This document shows, in pieces, positions 7,216-14,867 of a DNA stretch of 15,361 nt; position 1 is the first letter of the stretch, and each line of letters begins with the position of its first letter. A program made the translations under genes and the position numbers. The notes under the pieces were generated by a model. The model made no database searches, was not told the DNA's origin, and worked only from the letters and a program-made list of their open reading frames with translations. This DNA is from IDS-8 sp965651325 (GTDB taxonomy: Bacteria; Pseudomonadota; Gammaproteobacteria; Steroidobacterales; Woeseiaceae): assembly GCA_965651325.1 (NCBI GenBank), contig CBFGSB010000068.1:1-15361 (forward strand), read 5' to 3'.

Positions 7216-7230
7216 CCGCCCGATTGGCGG
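7216..7230 (+). terminator. Short hairpin after small ORF
   Basis: CCGCC (7216-7220) and GGCGG (7226-7230) form a 5-bp GC stem around a 5-base loop, starting two bases after the TAA of the small frame. There is no T-run after it, so it is at best a weak terminator or pause site. It could equally be part of the NUDIX gene leader. Confidence 0.25.
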
Positions 7231-7281
7231 CTGCCCGCCGGGTGGTGCCACGAAGCGCTGCATTCAGGTAGGGTTGCAGCG

Positions 7282-8118
7282 ATGCGCGCTTCGAATGCAA
7301 ACGAGACCGGGATACGAGTTGCCGTGCCGCGGCCATCCGCGACGGTGGTACTGGCGCGTGACGGGAAACACGCGCCGGAGCTGTTCCTCGTGCACCGTCA
7401 CGCACGCGCGTCTTTCGGCGCGAGCCACGTGTTCCCGGGCGGCCTGGTCGACGCGAGCGACTGCGAGGCGCAAGCATTCAGCCCCGAATTTTCCGCGGAG
7501 GCGGCGAACCGCTCCCTCGGCCTCGATGCCGGCGGGCTCGACTATTACTGCGCCGCCATTCGCGAGCTGTTCGAGGAAACGGGCGTGCTGCTCGCGCGCG
7601 ATGCCGGCGGCGAGCCGGTGACGGGCCCGTCCGCCGCGGCGCTCGACCTCGAAAAGGCGCGCGCCGCGCTGAATGGGGGCAGCCTGCACTGGTCGGCGTT
7701 TCTCCGCGAGCGCGGCCTCACGCTCGATTGCGGGGCGCTTTGCTACTTCGCGTGGTGGGTCACTCCGCGCGCAAGGCCGCGGCGCTTTTCCACGCGCTTT
7801 TTCCTGGCGGCACTGCCGGAAGCACAGGCTGCCTCGCACGACGGCCGCGAGCTTACCGGCAGCCGCTGGATCACGGCGGCGGAGGCGCTGGACGCGCACG
7901 CATCGGGAGACATGGTGCTGCCGCCGCCGACGCGAGCCACGCTCGCGGACGTGGTCAGCGTCGCAACCCTCGATGGCCTCCTGGAGTGGGCGTGCGGTCG
8001 CCGGGAAGCCGGCGTGTCGCGCATCCTGCCGGTGATCGTGAACAGCGGCGGCCGCGAGCGTATCCTGATGCCGGACGATCCGGATTACCCGCCGGATGCC
8101 GTTGAGGACGAGCGATGA
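7282..8118 (+). CDS. NUDIX hydrolase, NUDT19-like (possible CoA diphosphatase)
   Basis: A protein of 278 residues. The NUDIX motif is split: FPGGLVDASD (51-60) is separated by about 30 residues from AAIRELFEETGVLL (91-104), which supplies R94, E95, E98 and E99 for metal binding. This insertion in the NUDIX box is typical of the NUDT19 group, whose animal members hydrolyse CoA and acyl-CoA to phosphopantetheine and 3',5'-ADP. The same substrate here is inference. It has no signal peptide, so it is cytoplasmic. The start is the ATG at 7282 with only a weak upstream purine stretch. The stop overlaps the next gene's start as ATGA, indicating an operon with the MBL-fold hydrolase. Confidence 0.88.
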   Translation: MRASNANETGIRVAVPRPSATVVLARDGKHAPELFLVHRHARASFGASHVFPGGLVDASDCEAQAFSPEFSAEAANRSLGLDAGGLDYYCAAIRELFEETGVLLARDAGGEPVTGPSAAALDLEKARAALNGGSLHWSAFLRERGLTLDCGALCYFAWWVTPRARPRRFSTRFFLAALPEAQAASHDGRELTGSRWITAAEALDAHASGDMVLPPPTRATLADVVSVATLDGLLEWACGRREAGVSRILPVIVNSGGRERILMPDDPDYPPDAVEDER

Positions 8119-8948
8119 ACCCGCCAGAACCCGGGCGACCGGTCGAGCTCGCGCCCGGCATCACGCGCCTGGTGGCGCCCAACCCCGGCATGATGACCGG
8201 CCCGGGTACCAACACCTACCTGCTGGGCGAAGCGGAGCTCGCCGTCATCGATCCCGGTCCGGCGATTGACCGGCACGTGAACGCCATCCTCGAGCGCGCC
8301 GCCGGGAAGCTGCGCTGGGTGCTGGTGACGCATACGCATACCGATCATTCGCCGGCCGCGCAGGCGCTGGCCGAAGCGACTGGCGCCGAGCTCCTCGGCC
8401 GTCCGGCACCCGCGGGCCGGCACCAGGACGCCGCGTTCCGGCCCGGTCGCGTGCTCGAGGACGGCGACGTGCTGGCCACGGCCGACTTCGAGCTCGAAGC
8501 CGTGCACACGCCCGGGCACGCTTCCAATCACCTGTGCTACCGGCACGCCGCGCTGCGCTGGCTGTTCACGGGCGATCACATCATCGACGGCTCGACCGTC
8601 GTGATCGATCCGCCGGACGGCAGCATGGTGGATTACCTGCGCTCGCTGGAAAAGCTGAAAAGGCTGGATATCGACGCGATCGCACCCGGGCACGGCAACG
8701 TCATCGAGCGGCCACGCGAGGCCATCGACGCGCTGATCGCGCACCGGCTCGCGCGCGAAGCGAAGGTCGCCCGCGCGCTCGCCGCGCACCCGGGCACGAC
8801 GTTGAGCGAGCTGGTCCGCCACGCCTACGACGAGGTGGACCGGACGCTGCACGCGCTCGCCGAGCGCTCGCTGCTCGCCCACCTGGAGAAGCTCGAAGCA
8901 GAATCCCGCGCGCGCCGCGACGGCGGCCGCTGGCATCCCCTCCCGTAG
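8115..8948 (+). CDS. MBL-fold metallo-hydrolase, LACTB2-like
   Basis: A protein of 277 residues. The metal-binding motif THTHTDHS (H73, H75, D77, H78) is followed by HTPGHASNH (H135), FTGDHIIDGS (D154) and APGHGNV (H193), giving a complete two-metal metallo-beta-lactamase site. The C-terminal 80 residues (REAKVARALAAHPGTTLSEL and onwards) look like the winged-helix tail of the LACTB2 group. Human LACTB2 is a mitochondrial endoribonuclease; bacterial members are mostly uncharacterised, so RNA, an ester and a thioester are all possible substrates. The start overlaps the NUDIX stop by 4 bases, giving tight coupling. It converges on the beta-oxidation gene across a 90-bp gap with no clear terminator. 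Confidence 0.9.
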   Translation: MNPPEPGRPVELAPGITRLVAPNPGMMTGPGTNTYLLGEAELAVIDPGPAIDRHVNAILERAAGKLRWVLVTHTHTDHSPAAQALAEATGAELLGRPAPAGRHQDAAFRPGRVLEDGDVLATADFELEAVHTPGHASNHLCYRHAALRWLFTGDHIIDGSTVVIDPPDGSMVDYLRSLEKLKRLDIDAIAPGHGNVIERPREAIDALIAHRLAREAKVARALAAHPGTTLSELVRHAYDEVDRTLHALAERSLLAHLEKLEAESRARRDGGRWHPLP

Positions 8949-9038
8949 GACGCCGCTCCGGCACCGCTTTGCCATCGGCGTTTACGCCGTGCGCGCGCGG
9001 CTCCTTCCCGCCCGCGGAAAGGCAAGCCCGGGACCTGC

Positions 9039-11111
9039 TTACAGGTCGCCGAAACGGCTGCGGGTTCTCGCGAGTTTCTCCAGCAGGCCGGGCGGCTCCC
9101 AGTAGCGGTCGCCGAAGCGGTCCCTGAACTCGCAGACCTTGTTGAAGACCGTGTCCGTGCCGATCGTGTCGGCGAAGTGCATCGGGCCGCCGCGATGGCG
9201 CGGGAAGCCGTAGCCGTTGATCCAGATGACGTCGATGTCGGACGAACGCGCGGCGATGCCGTCTTCGAGAATGCGCGTGCCTTCCGTGATCAGCGCGGCA
9301 ATGCAGCGCTCGACGATTTCCGTGTCGTCGATGGTGCGCTGCTCCACGCCGAGGCGCTTCGCCTCGTCGCGGATGAGCTGCTGCACCTCGGGGTCCGGCA
9401 GGGGCGTGCGGGAGCCCGGCTCGTAGCGGTACATGCCGGCACCGGTCTTTTGCCCGAAGCGGCCGAGTTCCGCCAACCGGTCGGCGACCGCGTAGAAGCG
9501 CGGGTCGTCCGGCAGGTCGGTGCGCTCCTGCCGGATCTTGTAACCGACGTCGAGGCCGGCGAGGTCGCCGACGGCATTCGGCCCCATTGCCATGCCGTAG
9601 TCCGTGAGCGCGCGGTCGATGGCTTCGGGCGCCGCACCTTCCAGCAGCAGCAACTGGTTCTCGCGGCCGTAGCTGTAGAGCATGCGGTTGCCGACGAAGC
9701 CGAAGCAGTTGCCGACGACGACGCCGACCTTGCGCAGCCGCCTGGCGAGCGCAAGCGCCGTCGCGATGACGTCGTCCGCGGTATGCTCGCCGCGCACGAT
9801 CTCCAGCAGCCGCATCACGTGCGCCGGGCTGAAGAAGTGCAGCCCGATCACGTCCTGCGGGCGCGCGGTAACCGCTGCGATGGCGTCGACATCCAGCGTG
9901 GACGTGTTGGTGGCGAGCACGGCGCCCGGCCTGCAAACCTGGTCCAGCTTGCCGAACACCTCTTTCTTGATCGCCATGTTCTCGAACACGGCTTCGATCA
10001 CGAGGTCGGCATCCGCGAGGTCGGCGTAGTCGCGTGTCGTATGCAGGCGCCGCAATCCTTCCTGCGCGTCCGCGTCGCGGAGCTTCCCGCGCGCTACGCC
10101 GCCTTCGAACAGCTTGCGGATCGTGGACTCGCCGCGCGCCAGACCGGCCTCGTCACTGTCCAGCAGGTGCACGCGGAGGCCGGCGCCGAGGCAGGCGTAG
10201 GCGATACCGCTGCCCATCGTGCCGGCGCCGAGCACCGCGACTTTCTGCACTTCCCGCACGCCGGTGTCCTTGCCCAGGCCCGGTACCTTCGCCGCTTCGC
10301 GCTCCGCAAAGAATGCGTGCCGGAGCCCGCTCGATTGCGGCGAGTTCTTGCATTCCGCGAACAGCTCCCGTTCCGCCGCGACGCCGGCGTCGAAATCGAC
10401 TTTCGTGGCGAGTTCGACGAGCTGCACGATCTTTTCGGGTGACAGCAGCCCGCGGGCCGATGTGGCGAGCTTCTGCCGCGCGTCTGCGAAAACCTCCGCG
10501 GGAACCGGCGCCACGGGCAGGTCGCGCACGCGCCGCGGCTCGCCAAGTTCCTCCGCGTAATCGAGCGCTGCGGCAAGCAGGTCGGTGTCGTCCGTGACGC
10601 GGTCGACCAGGCCCGCTTCCAGCGCGGCCTGCGCGCCGAGCGGCTCGCCGGAGAGCATCATGCCGAGCGCGCGCTCCGCGCCGACCAGGCGCGGCAGGCG
10701 CTGCGTGCCGGTCGCGCCCGGTAACAGGCCCAGCTTGACTTCGGGCAGCCCCAGCTTCGCGGTGCTCGCGGCGAGCCGGTAATGGCAGCCCATGGCGACC
10801 TCGAGGCCGCCGCCGAGCGCGGTGCCGTGGATCGCGGCGAGCACGGGTTTTTCGCAGGCTTCCAGGCGTGCGACCACGTCGGGCAGGTGCGGTTGTTGCG
10901 GCGGCTGGTCGAATTCCCGGATATCGGCGCCGGCGATGAACGTGCGGCCGCTGCAGATGAGCACGATTCGCTGCGTGTCGGCGTCCCGCTCCGCGGCCTC
11001 GATCGCACGCATCAATCCTTCCCGCACCGCGTGCGACAGTGCGTTGACCGGCGGATTGTCGACCGTGATTACGGTCGTGGCGCCTCGGCGCTCTGAGGTG
11101 ACGGGTTGCAT
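9039..11111 (-). CDS. Bifunctional enoyl-CoA hydratase / 3-hydroxyacyl-CoA dehydrogenase
   Basis: A protein of 690 residues from the ATG at 11111, which has AAGGAA 6 bases upstream. A longer frame to 11255 exists, but it would cross the promoter region and adds no family residues. The N-terminal crotonase domain (1-190) has the oxyanion-hole segment IHGTALGGGLEVAMGCHYRL with E104, and LPEVKLGLLPGATGTQRLPR with E124. The dehydrogenase half begins at VAVLGAGTMGSGIAYA (NAD-binding GxGxxG, from residue 291). Catalytic H425 lies in LHFFSPAHVM, and the helical C-terminal domain contains VGNRM and later GGPMHFAD. It catalyses hydration and NAD-dependent oxidation in fatty-acid beta-oxidation. Domain order and length resemble peroxisomal EHHADH and FadJ-type proteins; it lacks the FadB isomerase linker pattern as far as I can judge. 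It is cytoplasmic and divergent from fdxA. Confidence 0.93.
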   Translation of the reverse strand: MQPVTSERRGATTVITVDNPPVNALSHAVREGLMRAIEAAERDADTQRIVLICSGRTFIAGADIREFDQPPQQPHLPDVVARLEACEKPVLAAIHGTALGGGLEVAMGCHYRLAASTAKLGLPEVKLGLLPGATGTQRLPRLVGAERALGMMLSGEPLGAQAALEAGLVDRVTDDTDLLAAALDYAEELGEPRRVRDLPVAPVPAEVFADARQKLATSARGLLSPEKIVQLVELATKVDFDAGVAAERELFAECKNSPQSSGLRHAFFAEREAAKVPGLGKDTGVREVQKVAVLGAGTMGSGIAYACLGAGLRVHLLDSDEAGLARGESTIRKLFEGGVARGKLRDADAQEGLRRLHTTRDYADLADADLVIEAVFENMAIKKEVFGKLDQVCRPGAVLATNTSTLDVDAIAAVTARPQDVIGLHFFSPAHVMRLLEIVRGEHTADDVIATALALARRLRKVGVVVGNCFGFVGNRMLYSYGRENQLLLLEGAAPEAIDRALTDYGMAMGPNAVGDLAGLDVGYKIRQERTDLPDDPRFYAVADRLAELGRFGQKTGAGMYRYEPGSRTPLPDPEVQQLIRDEAKRLGVEQRTIDDTEIVERCIAALITEGTRILEDGIAARSSDIDVIWINGYGFPRHRGGPMHFADTIGTDTVFNKVCEFRDRFGDRYWEPPGLLEKLARTRSRFGDL

Positions 11112-11117
11112 TAACAA

Positions 11118-11123
11118 TTCCTT
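11118..11123 (-). promoter_or_regulatory. Shine-Dalgarno site fixing the hydratase/dehydrogenase start
   Basis: AAGGAA on the minus strand, 6 bases before the ATG at 11111. This decides against the longer reading frame that begins at 11255. Confidence 0.65.
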
Positions 11124-11141
11124 ATACGTTGCGCGGCCGAC

Positions 11142-11147
11142 ATTGTA
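11142..11147 (-). promoter_or_regulatory. Possible -10 element for the hydratase/dehydrogenase gene
   Basis: TACAAT on the minus strand (5 of 6 matches to TATAAT), about 30 bases upstream of the ATG. No good -35 is found at 16-18 bp; TTGCGC occurs at 20 bp. It lies in the 146-bp divergent gap shared with fdxA. Confidence 0.3.
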
Positions 11148-11209
11148 CCGATTCTCTGGTGTCGTAAGCGCAATGTGAAAGGCGTTGCGCGAGCGGCGAG
11201 CGGATGTCG

Positions 11210-11215
11210 TAAAAT
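11210..11215 (+). promoter_or_regulatory. Possible -10 element for fdxA
   Basis: TAAAAT (5 of 6 matches) lies 42 bases upstream of the fdxA ATG in an AT-richer patch. A TTGCGC sits upstream at a non-ideal 19-bp spacing. The call is weak. Confidence 0.35.
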
Positions 11216-11257
11216 GCCGGGCGGGGAGCTGTTCAGGGCCTGGAAAACTCAGCAATC

Positions 11258-11581
11258 ATGACTTTCGTTGTTACCGAAGCTTGCATCAAGTGCAAACTGA
11301 CCGACTGCGTCGAGGTTTGCCCCGTCGACTGCTTCCATGAAGGGCCGAACATGCTGGTGATCGACCCCGACGAGTGCATCGACTGTACGTTGTGCGAGCC
11401 CGAGTGCCCGGTCGAAGCCATCTATTCCGAAGACGAGCTGCCGGATGACCAGCAGCAGTTCCTGGAGTTGAACGCGGAGCTTGCGCGGGAGTGGCCGGTC
11501 ATTTCGGAGATGAAGGATCCGCCGGAAGACGCCGACGAGTGGCGGGATGTGAAGGACAAGCTGAAGTACCTCGAGCGGTAA
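11258..11581 (+). CDS. fdxA: Seven-iron ferredoxin FdxA ([3Fe-4S][4Fe-4S])
   Basis: A protein of 107 residues, collinear over its whole length with Azotobacter vinelandii ferredoxin I. The N-terminal CIKCKLTDCVEVCPVDC supplies C9, C17 and C21, and CIDCTLCEPECP supplies C40, C43, C46 and C50. By the A. vinelandii assignment, C9, C17 and C50 bind the [3Fe-4S] cluster and C21, C40, C43 and C46 the [4Fe-4S] cluster. The C-terminal extension (LNAELAREWP to KDKLKYLER) is also typical. It is a cytoplasmic low-potential electron carrier; the partner is not evident from its neighbours. The start is the ATG at 11258, with only a modest purine-rich site upstream. It is divergent from the hydratase/dehydrogenase gene and convergent with the methyltransferase across the long inverted repeat. 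Confidence 0.97.
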   Translation: MTFVVTEACIKCKLTDCVEVCPVDCFHEGPNMLVIDPDECIDCTLCEPECPVEAIYSEDELPDDQQQFLELNAELAREWPVISEMKDPPEDADEWRDVKDKLKYLER

Positions 11582-11599
11582 ACCGACAAGTCGGAAGGC

Positions 11600-11713
11600 G
11601 GATTCCGGGCACCGCGGGGGTGGTCCCTGGTGGAATGGCTCCCTCGGGGCCCTTCGGGCCCTCTCAGTCCGCTTTATTTCCACCAGGGACCACCCCCGCG
11701 ATGCCCGGAATCC
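11600..11713. repeat. 114-bp long inverted repeat with nested hairpin
   Basis: The arm at 11600-11635 and the arm at 11678-11713 are inverted copies of 36 bases with one mismatch (C at 11612 against A at 11701). The 42-base spacer holds a second hairpin in which GGGCCC at 11647-11652 pairs with GGGCCC at 11656-11661 around TTC. It sits between the convergent stops of fdxA (11581) and the methyltransferase gene (11740). As RNA it would fold into one very stable stem from either direction, so a two-way termination or mRNA-end role is plausible. Its length and near-perfect arms are more than an ordinary terminator needs, so a palindromic mobile or interspersed repeat is a real alternative. No T-run and no clear target-site duplication are seen. 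Confidence 0.9.
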
Positions 11714-11739
11714 TTGTGCCAGGTCCTGCCGGGCTCGCG

Positions 11740-13119
11740 CTAGGTTCGGCGGCTGTCGTCGTGCATGCGGATGAGGAAGCCGCGGATCGCGGGGATGGCT
11801 TCCGCCTTGGTCATCAGCCTTTCGCGTTCCATCAGCGCAGCCATGTCCTCGATCGAGCGCTGGCCGTCGATCAGTGACATGACGTAGGCGTAGATGCGCG
11901 TCGACATCGCCTGCGTCCTGAACGACGGCAGCAGCGGCACCGGTTCCTTGCCCGTGACCAGCCAGTCCGGGAGGGCCTTGTGGCGCGGCGGCGGGCTGGT
12001 CTCCGATGTCTTCGTCACCGAGAACGTGAACACGGTTTCGCGGCGGCCGTGGCGGCTGGCGGGTGAGCACATGTAGGGGATCGTCGCTTCGTTTACGACC
12101 GCCGTGCCGAAGCCCGCTTCCTCGACGATCGCGAGGGTTTCTTCCGGCCCGTAACGCTTGGCATGCTCCGGGCGTTCGAAGGCGAGGGAGCCGAAATTGA
12201 TCCAGCAGCCGCCGTCCCGCAGCGATCTGTTGATGCGCGCGGCCAGCACCGGCAGGTCTTCCGCGATCACGTCGATCAGCCAGGGTGTCACCACGGTGTC
12301 GAACGCGGCTGGCCTGAACGGTGCGCGCAGCACATCGCCGAGCACCGGGAAAAAGCCCTCACGGACGACCTCCGGCGCCTGCAGCCGGCGCGCCACGGCC
12401 ACGTCTTCCAGCGTCTTCGGCGCGATCGGGAACTCGAACAGCTCGAGTGGCTCGCCGCGCATCACAGCGTTTCCGACCAGGATGAGCAACGGGTTGAAGT
12501 CGAGCGCCACGGTCCGCGCGGGGCTGGATTGCATGTGCAGGTCGTACGCCAGGCGGCAGGCACCGGCGCCCGCCACGAGCAGGTCACCGAATTCGTGGGC
12601 GCCAGTCGCCACGCCGCGAATCTGCGCGAGCGCCGCCTCGTTCTCCTCGACGCCCCAGCTCCAGTCGCGGTGCACGTTGGCGTAATAGGTGTAGAGGCCC
12701 TGTTCGACCGGCAGGCGGGTGCGGAGGGCAAGGTGGGAATCGAAGCTGCCTTGCAGGGCCTGCAGGTCAAGAGGGGCCAGCAGGTGGCGCAGCGTCCGGG
12801 CATGCGATGCCAGCGCGTCGTGCTCGTGCTCGAGCCGTTTGCGCGTGAGCGGCCTGGCCGCCTCGCCACGCAGCTCGTCCTGCAATTGTTCTCCCTGTTT
12901 CGCGAGACGCTGCAGCTCGTGATGCAGGCGGTTGCGCCATTCGCCGAGAGCGGCATCCGGCGCCGCGAACAGCCAGGGAATGCCACTGATCGAGGTGAAT
13001 TCGGTTTTGCAGCCGCCGCAACGATAGCCGCGGCCGGACACGGCGAGCGGCGCCTTGTCGCAACGCGGGCAGGCGAGGAGGTCGTCGAGCGAGCTGGTGG
13101 CCGGCATGTCGCGAAGCAT
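11740..13119 (-). CDS. SAM-dependent methyltransferase with Trm112-like zinc ribbon
   Basis: A protein of 459 residues in three parts. Residues 11-51 form a Trm112-like zinc ribbon (LLACPRCDKAPL, then YRCGGCKTEF, ending SGIPWLF) with C17, C20, C34 and C37. A helical stretch is followed by a methyltransferase core at about 140-370: HRDWSWGVEENE, the SAM motif LLVAGAGACRLAYDL (180-194), VALDFNPLLIL, FDTVVTPWLIDV and GGCWINFGSLAFE. These match the N2227-like family, which includes eukaryotic carnosine N-methyltransferase. Residues 395-459 form a helical tail of unknown type. The substrate is unknown, and carnosine is not implied for a bacterium. The ATG at 13119 and a second at 13107 are both possible starts. 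No signal peptide is visible. It is convergent with fdxA. Confidence 0.82.
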   Translation of the reverse strand: MLRDMPATSSLDDLLACPRCDKAPLAVSGRGYRCGGCKTEFTSISGIPWLFAAPDAALGEWRNRLHHELQRLAKQGEQLQDELRGEAARPLTRKRLEHEHDALASHARTLRHLLAPLDLQALQGSFDSHLALRTRLPVEQGLYTYYANVHRDWSWGVEENEAALAQIRGVATGAHEFGDLLVAGAGACRLAYDLHMQSSPARTVALDFNPLLILVGNAVMRGEPLELFEFPIAPKTLEDVAVARRLQAPEVVREGFFPVLGDVLRAPFRPAAFDTVVTPWLIDVIAEDLPVLAARINRSLRDGGCWINFGSLAFERPEHAKRYGPEETLAIVEEAGFGTAVVNEATIPYMCSPASRHGRRETVFTFSVTKTSETSPPPRHKALPDWLVTGKEPVPLLPSFRTQAMSTRIYAYVMSLIDGQRSIEDMAALMERERLMTKAEAIPAIRGFLIRMHDDSRRT

Positions 13120-13195
13120 AACCGTTAGCAGCGCGCACCGCGCCCCCGTGCATTGCGCGCGCTCCGTCCTTCCTGCGCGCTTTGCGCACCTCCCA

Positions 13196-13221
13196 GGCCG
13201 TTATGCCGGCCGGCACGGGCC
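13196..13221 (-). terminator. GC-rich hairpin after the DUF1501-like gene
   Basis: Two bases after the stop codon, the 26-base segment can fold on the minus strand as two 4-bp blocks with a GGCC loop and a small internal loop. No T-run follows. It is a possible Rho-dependent pause or processing site rather than a classical terminator. Confidence 0.25.
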
Positions 13222-13222
13222 G

Positions 13223-14836
13223 TCAGATGGTGCCGCTCACGATCGCGTCGAAGGCGGTCATGGCATCGCGCAGGCTCGAATCGCCGAGGCCGTGGTTCGG
13301 GAACACGTTCGCGAACTGGCCTTCCTCGCCGTGCAGCGCCATGTAGTTCAGGAGCACGGTGTTCACGAGCAGGTTGACGTTGTTCGCGGCCGGGGTCGCC
13401 GCGCGCTGCACCGACGCACCGGCATCGAACCAGCCGATCTGCTGGTGCCGCGCCTGCTCTTCCGGCGTGCCGCCGCGCAAGACCGGGCGTCCGCCCGGGT
13501 TGTAAACGAGGAAGAACGACGCGGCGGTCGAGGAATTGTCGCTGACCCATTCGCCCTTGCCGCGGCCTTCCGCCGAGTTGTCGATCACACCGTCGGAAGA
13601 CACGGAGCCGTCGCTGAAGACGTAGAGCATCAGCGGCACGCCGAGACGCGCCGCGTACTCGATGCACGCCCCCATGCAGCGGCCGGCGCGCTCGTCCTTG
13701 ACCTCGCCTTCGCGCCGCTGCCCGCCGTGATAGTCGTAGCCGCCCATCTCGATGCAGCCCGCGCCGGCATAGCCGTTCATCACGAGCTTCATCATGGAGG
13801 CGGTCTTGCGGAATTCGCGCCCGTCCGCGCCGTTGTCGTTGAACTCGGCCTCCGAGAAGATGCCGGACGGGCCGACGATCTGCGGGTCCTCCGCGGGATC
13901 GAGGGGAACGCCGGCAAAGCGGTCGGCGATGTCGGCGGCTTTGAGATAACCGCAGCGCACCATGTCCTTGACGACGTCGGCCGACGTGATCGGGCCGGCG
14001 TCCACGACGTCCATCTTCTGGTCGCTGATGCGGTACATCGACTCCATCACCGCCGTGGCGTCTTCGGGCGTGAGGATGGCGGCGAGATCGCCGGTGTCGA
14101 CCAGTGCGGTAACGTCGCTCGGCCGGTCCACCTTGGTGGGTCGCCATTCCGGGTTGATCAGCATGGCGGGCGCCATCGAGTTGCCGCCCGAGTCGGTGTT
14201 CTCGGTACCGGCGAGCCGCAGCACCGAGCCGTTCGCGCCCGCCCCGTTCAAGCCGGCCTTCGCAATGCCGTACAGCGGGTTGTGCGGATTGTTGCCGGTG
14301 TCGTTGTCGGAGCGTGCCGGAATGACCGCGCCGTTGAGATTCGCGGCCCGCGACGGGTCCATGCTGAGGAGCATGCCGCGCCGGAAGGCGCTGTCCAGGT
14401 GAAACGCGAGGCCGAAGTCCGTATTCGCATATGGCTGGCCGCTGATCGGGTCGTTCAGCGCCGGCACCATGTCGCCCGGCAGGCCCAGCTTCTCGTAGCC
14501 GGCCGTCGACAGGAAATCGAGTTGCCCGCCTTCCTTCCCGACCAGCACGTTGGAGCCGGCGATGTTGGCGCCGCCGGCGAGGTCGAAGCAGATGAACGGA
14601 ATCTTGCCGGCGCCGACGGTCGCGATGTCGCAGGAGTCGATCAGCGGCTGCAGGTCGCCCGACAGGGCCGCGAAGGCCTCGCGCGGATTGGCGAACAGGC
14701 TCATCACGCCGCCGCCCAGCGCGAACGCCGATCCGGAAAGGAAGCCCTGCGCGACGAACTGCCGCCGTGTCACTGGACGCGGGTGGTCGCCGTGCCGCTG
14801 CGGAGCGTCGGTGCGTTTTCGGTGTTTGCCGGCCAT
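13223..14836 (-). CDS. Tat-exported DUF1501-like protein
   Basis: A protein of 537 residues. The N-terminus has a twin-arginine signal: basic residues, TRRQFVAQGF (R24, R25), then a hydrophobic stretch to about residue 49. It is therefore probably exported folded to the periplasm. The body resembles DUF1501 proteins, which have an alkaline-phosphatase/sulfatase-like fold: FICFDLAGGANIAGSN (from about residue 80), later GGYDYHGGQRREGEVKDERA and VPLMLYVFSDGSVSSDGVID. No DUF1501 function is established to my knowledge, and some proteins of this kind carry a misleading 'GspF' name. The ATG at 14836 has AGAGG at 14848-14844, 7 bases upstream. It follows the partial upstream gene by 31 bases, so the two form an operon. 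Confidence 0.8.
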   Translation of the reverse strand: MAGKHRKRTDAPQRHGDHPRPVTRRQFVAQGFLSGSAFALGGGVMSLFANPREAFAALSGDLQPLIDSCDIATVGAGKIPFICFDLAGGANIAGSNVLVGKEGGQLDFLSTAGYEKLGLPGDMVPALNDPISGQPYANTDFGLAFHLDSAFRRGMLLSMDPSRAANLNGAVIPARSDNDTGNNPHNPLYGIAKAGLNGAGANGSVLRLAGTENTDSGGNSMAPAMLINPEWRPTKVDRPSDVTALVDTGDLAAILTPEDATAVMESMYRISDQKMDVVDAGPITSADVVKDMVRCGYLKAADIADRFAGVPLDPAEDPQIVGPSGIFSEAEFNDNGADGREFRKTASMMKLVMNGYAGAGCIEMGGYDYHGGQRREGEVKDERAGRCMGACIEYAARLGVPLMLYVFSDGSVSSDGVIDNSAEGRGKGEWVSDNSSTAASFFLVYNPGGRPVLRGGTPEEQARHQQIGWFDAGASVQRAATPAANNVNLLVNTVLLNYMALHGEEGQFANVFPNHGLGDSSLRDAMTAFDAIVSGTI

Positions 14837-14867
14837 AGCCTTGCCTCTGTTTTCCCTGGTCGAGCGC

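Noticed and set aside
8976..8989. CGGCG-TTTA-CGCCG hairpin in the gap after the MBL-fold gene
   Set aside because: Only 5 bp and no T-run; expected by chance in DNA this GC-rich.
9003..9022. Hairpin 17 bases beyond the hydratase/dehydrogenase stop
   Set aside because: A 7-bp stem forms on the minus strand only with a G-U pair and has no T-run, so it is too weak to call a terminator.
11112..11255. N-terminal extension of the hydratase/dehydrogenase to a start at 11255
   Set aside because: The ATG at 11111 has a good Shine-Dalgarno sequence and gives the usual family length. The extension would cover the divergent promoter region and reach the fdxA start.
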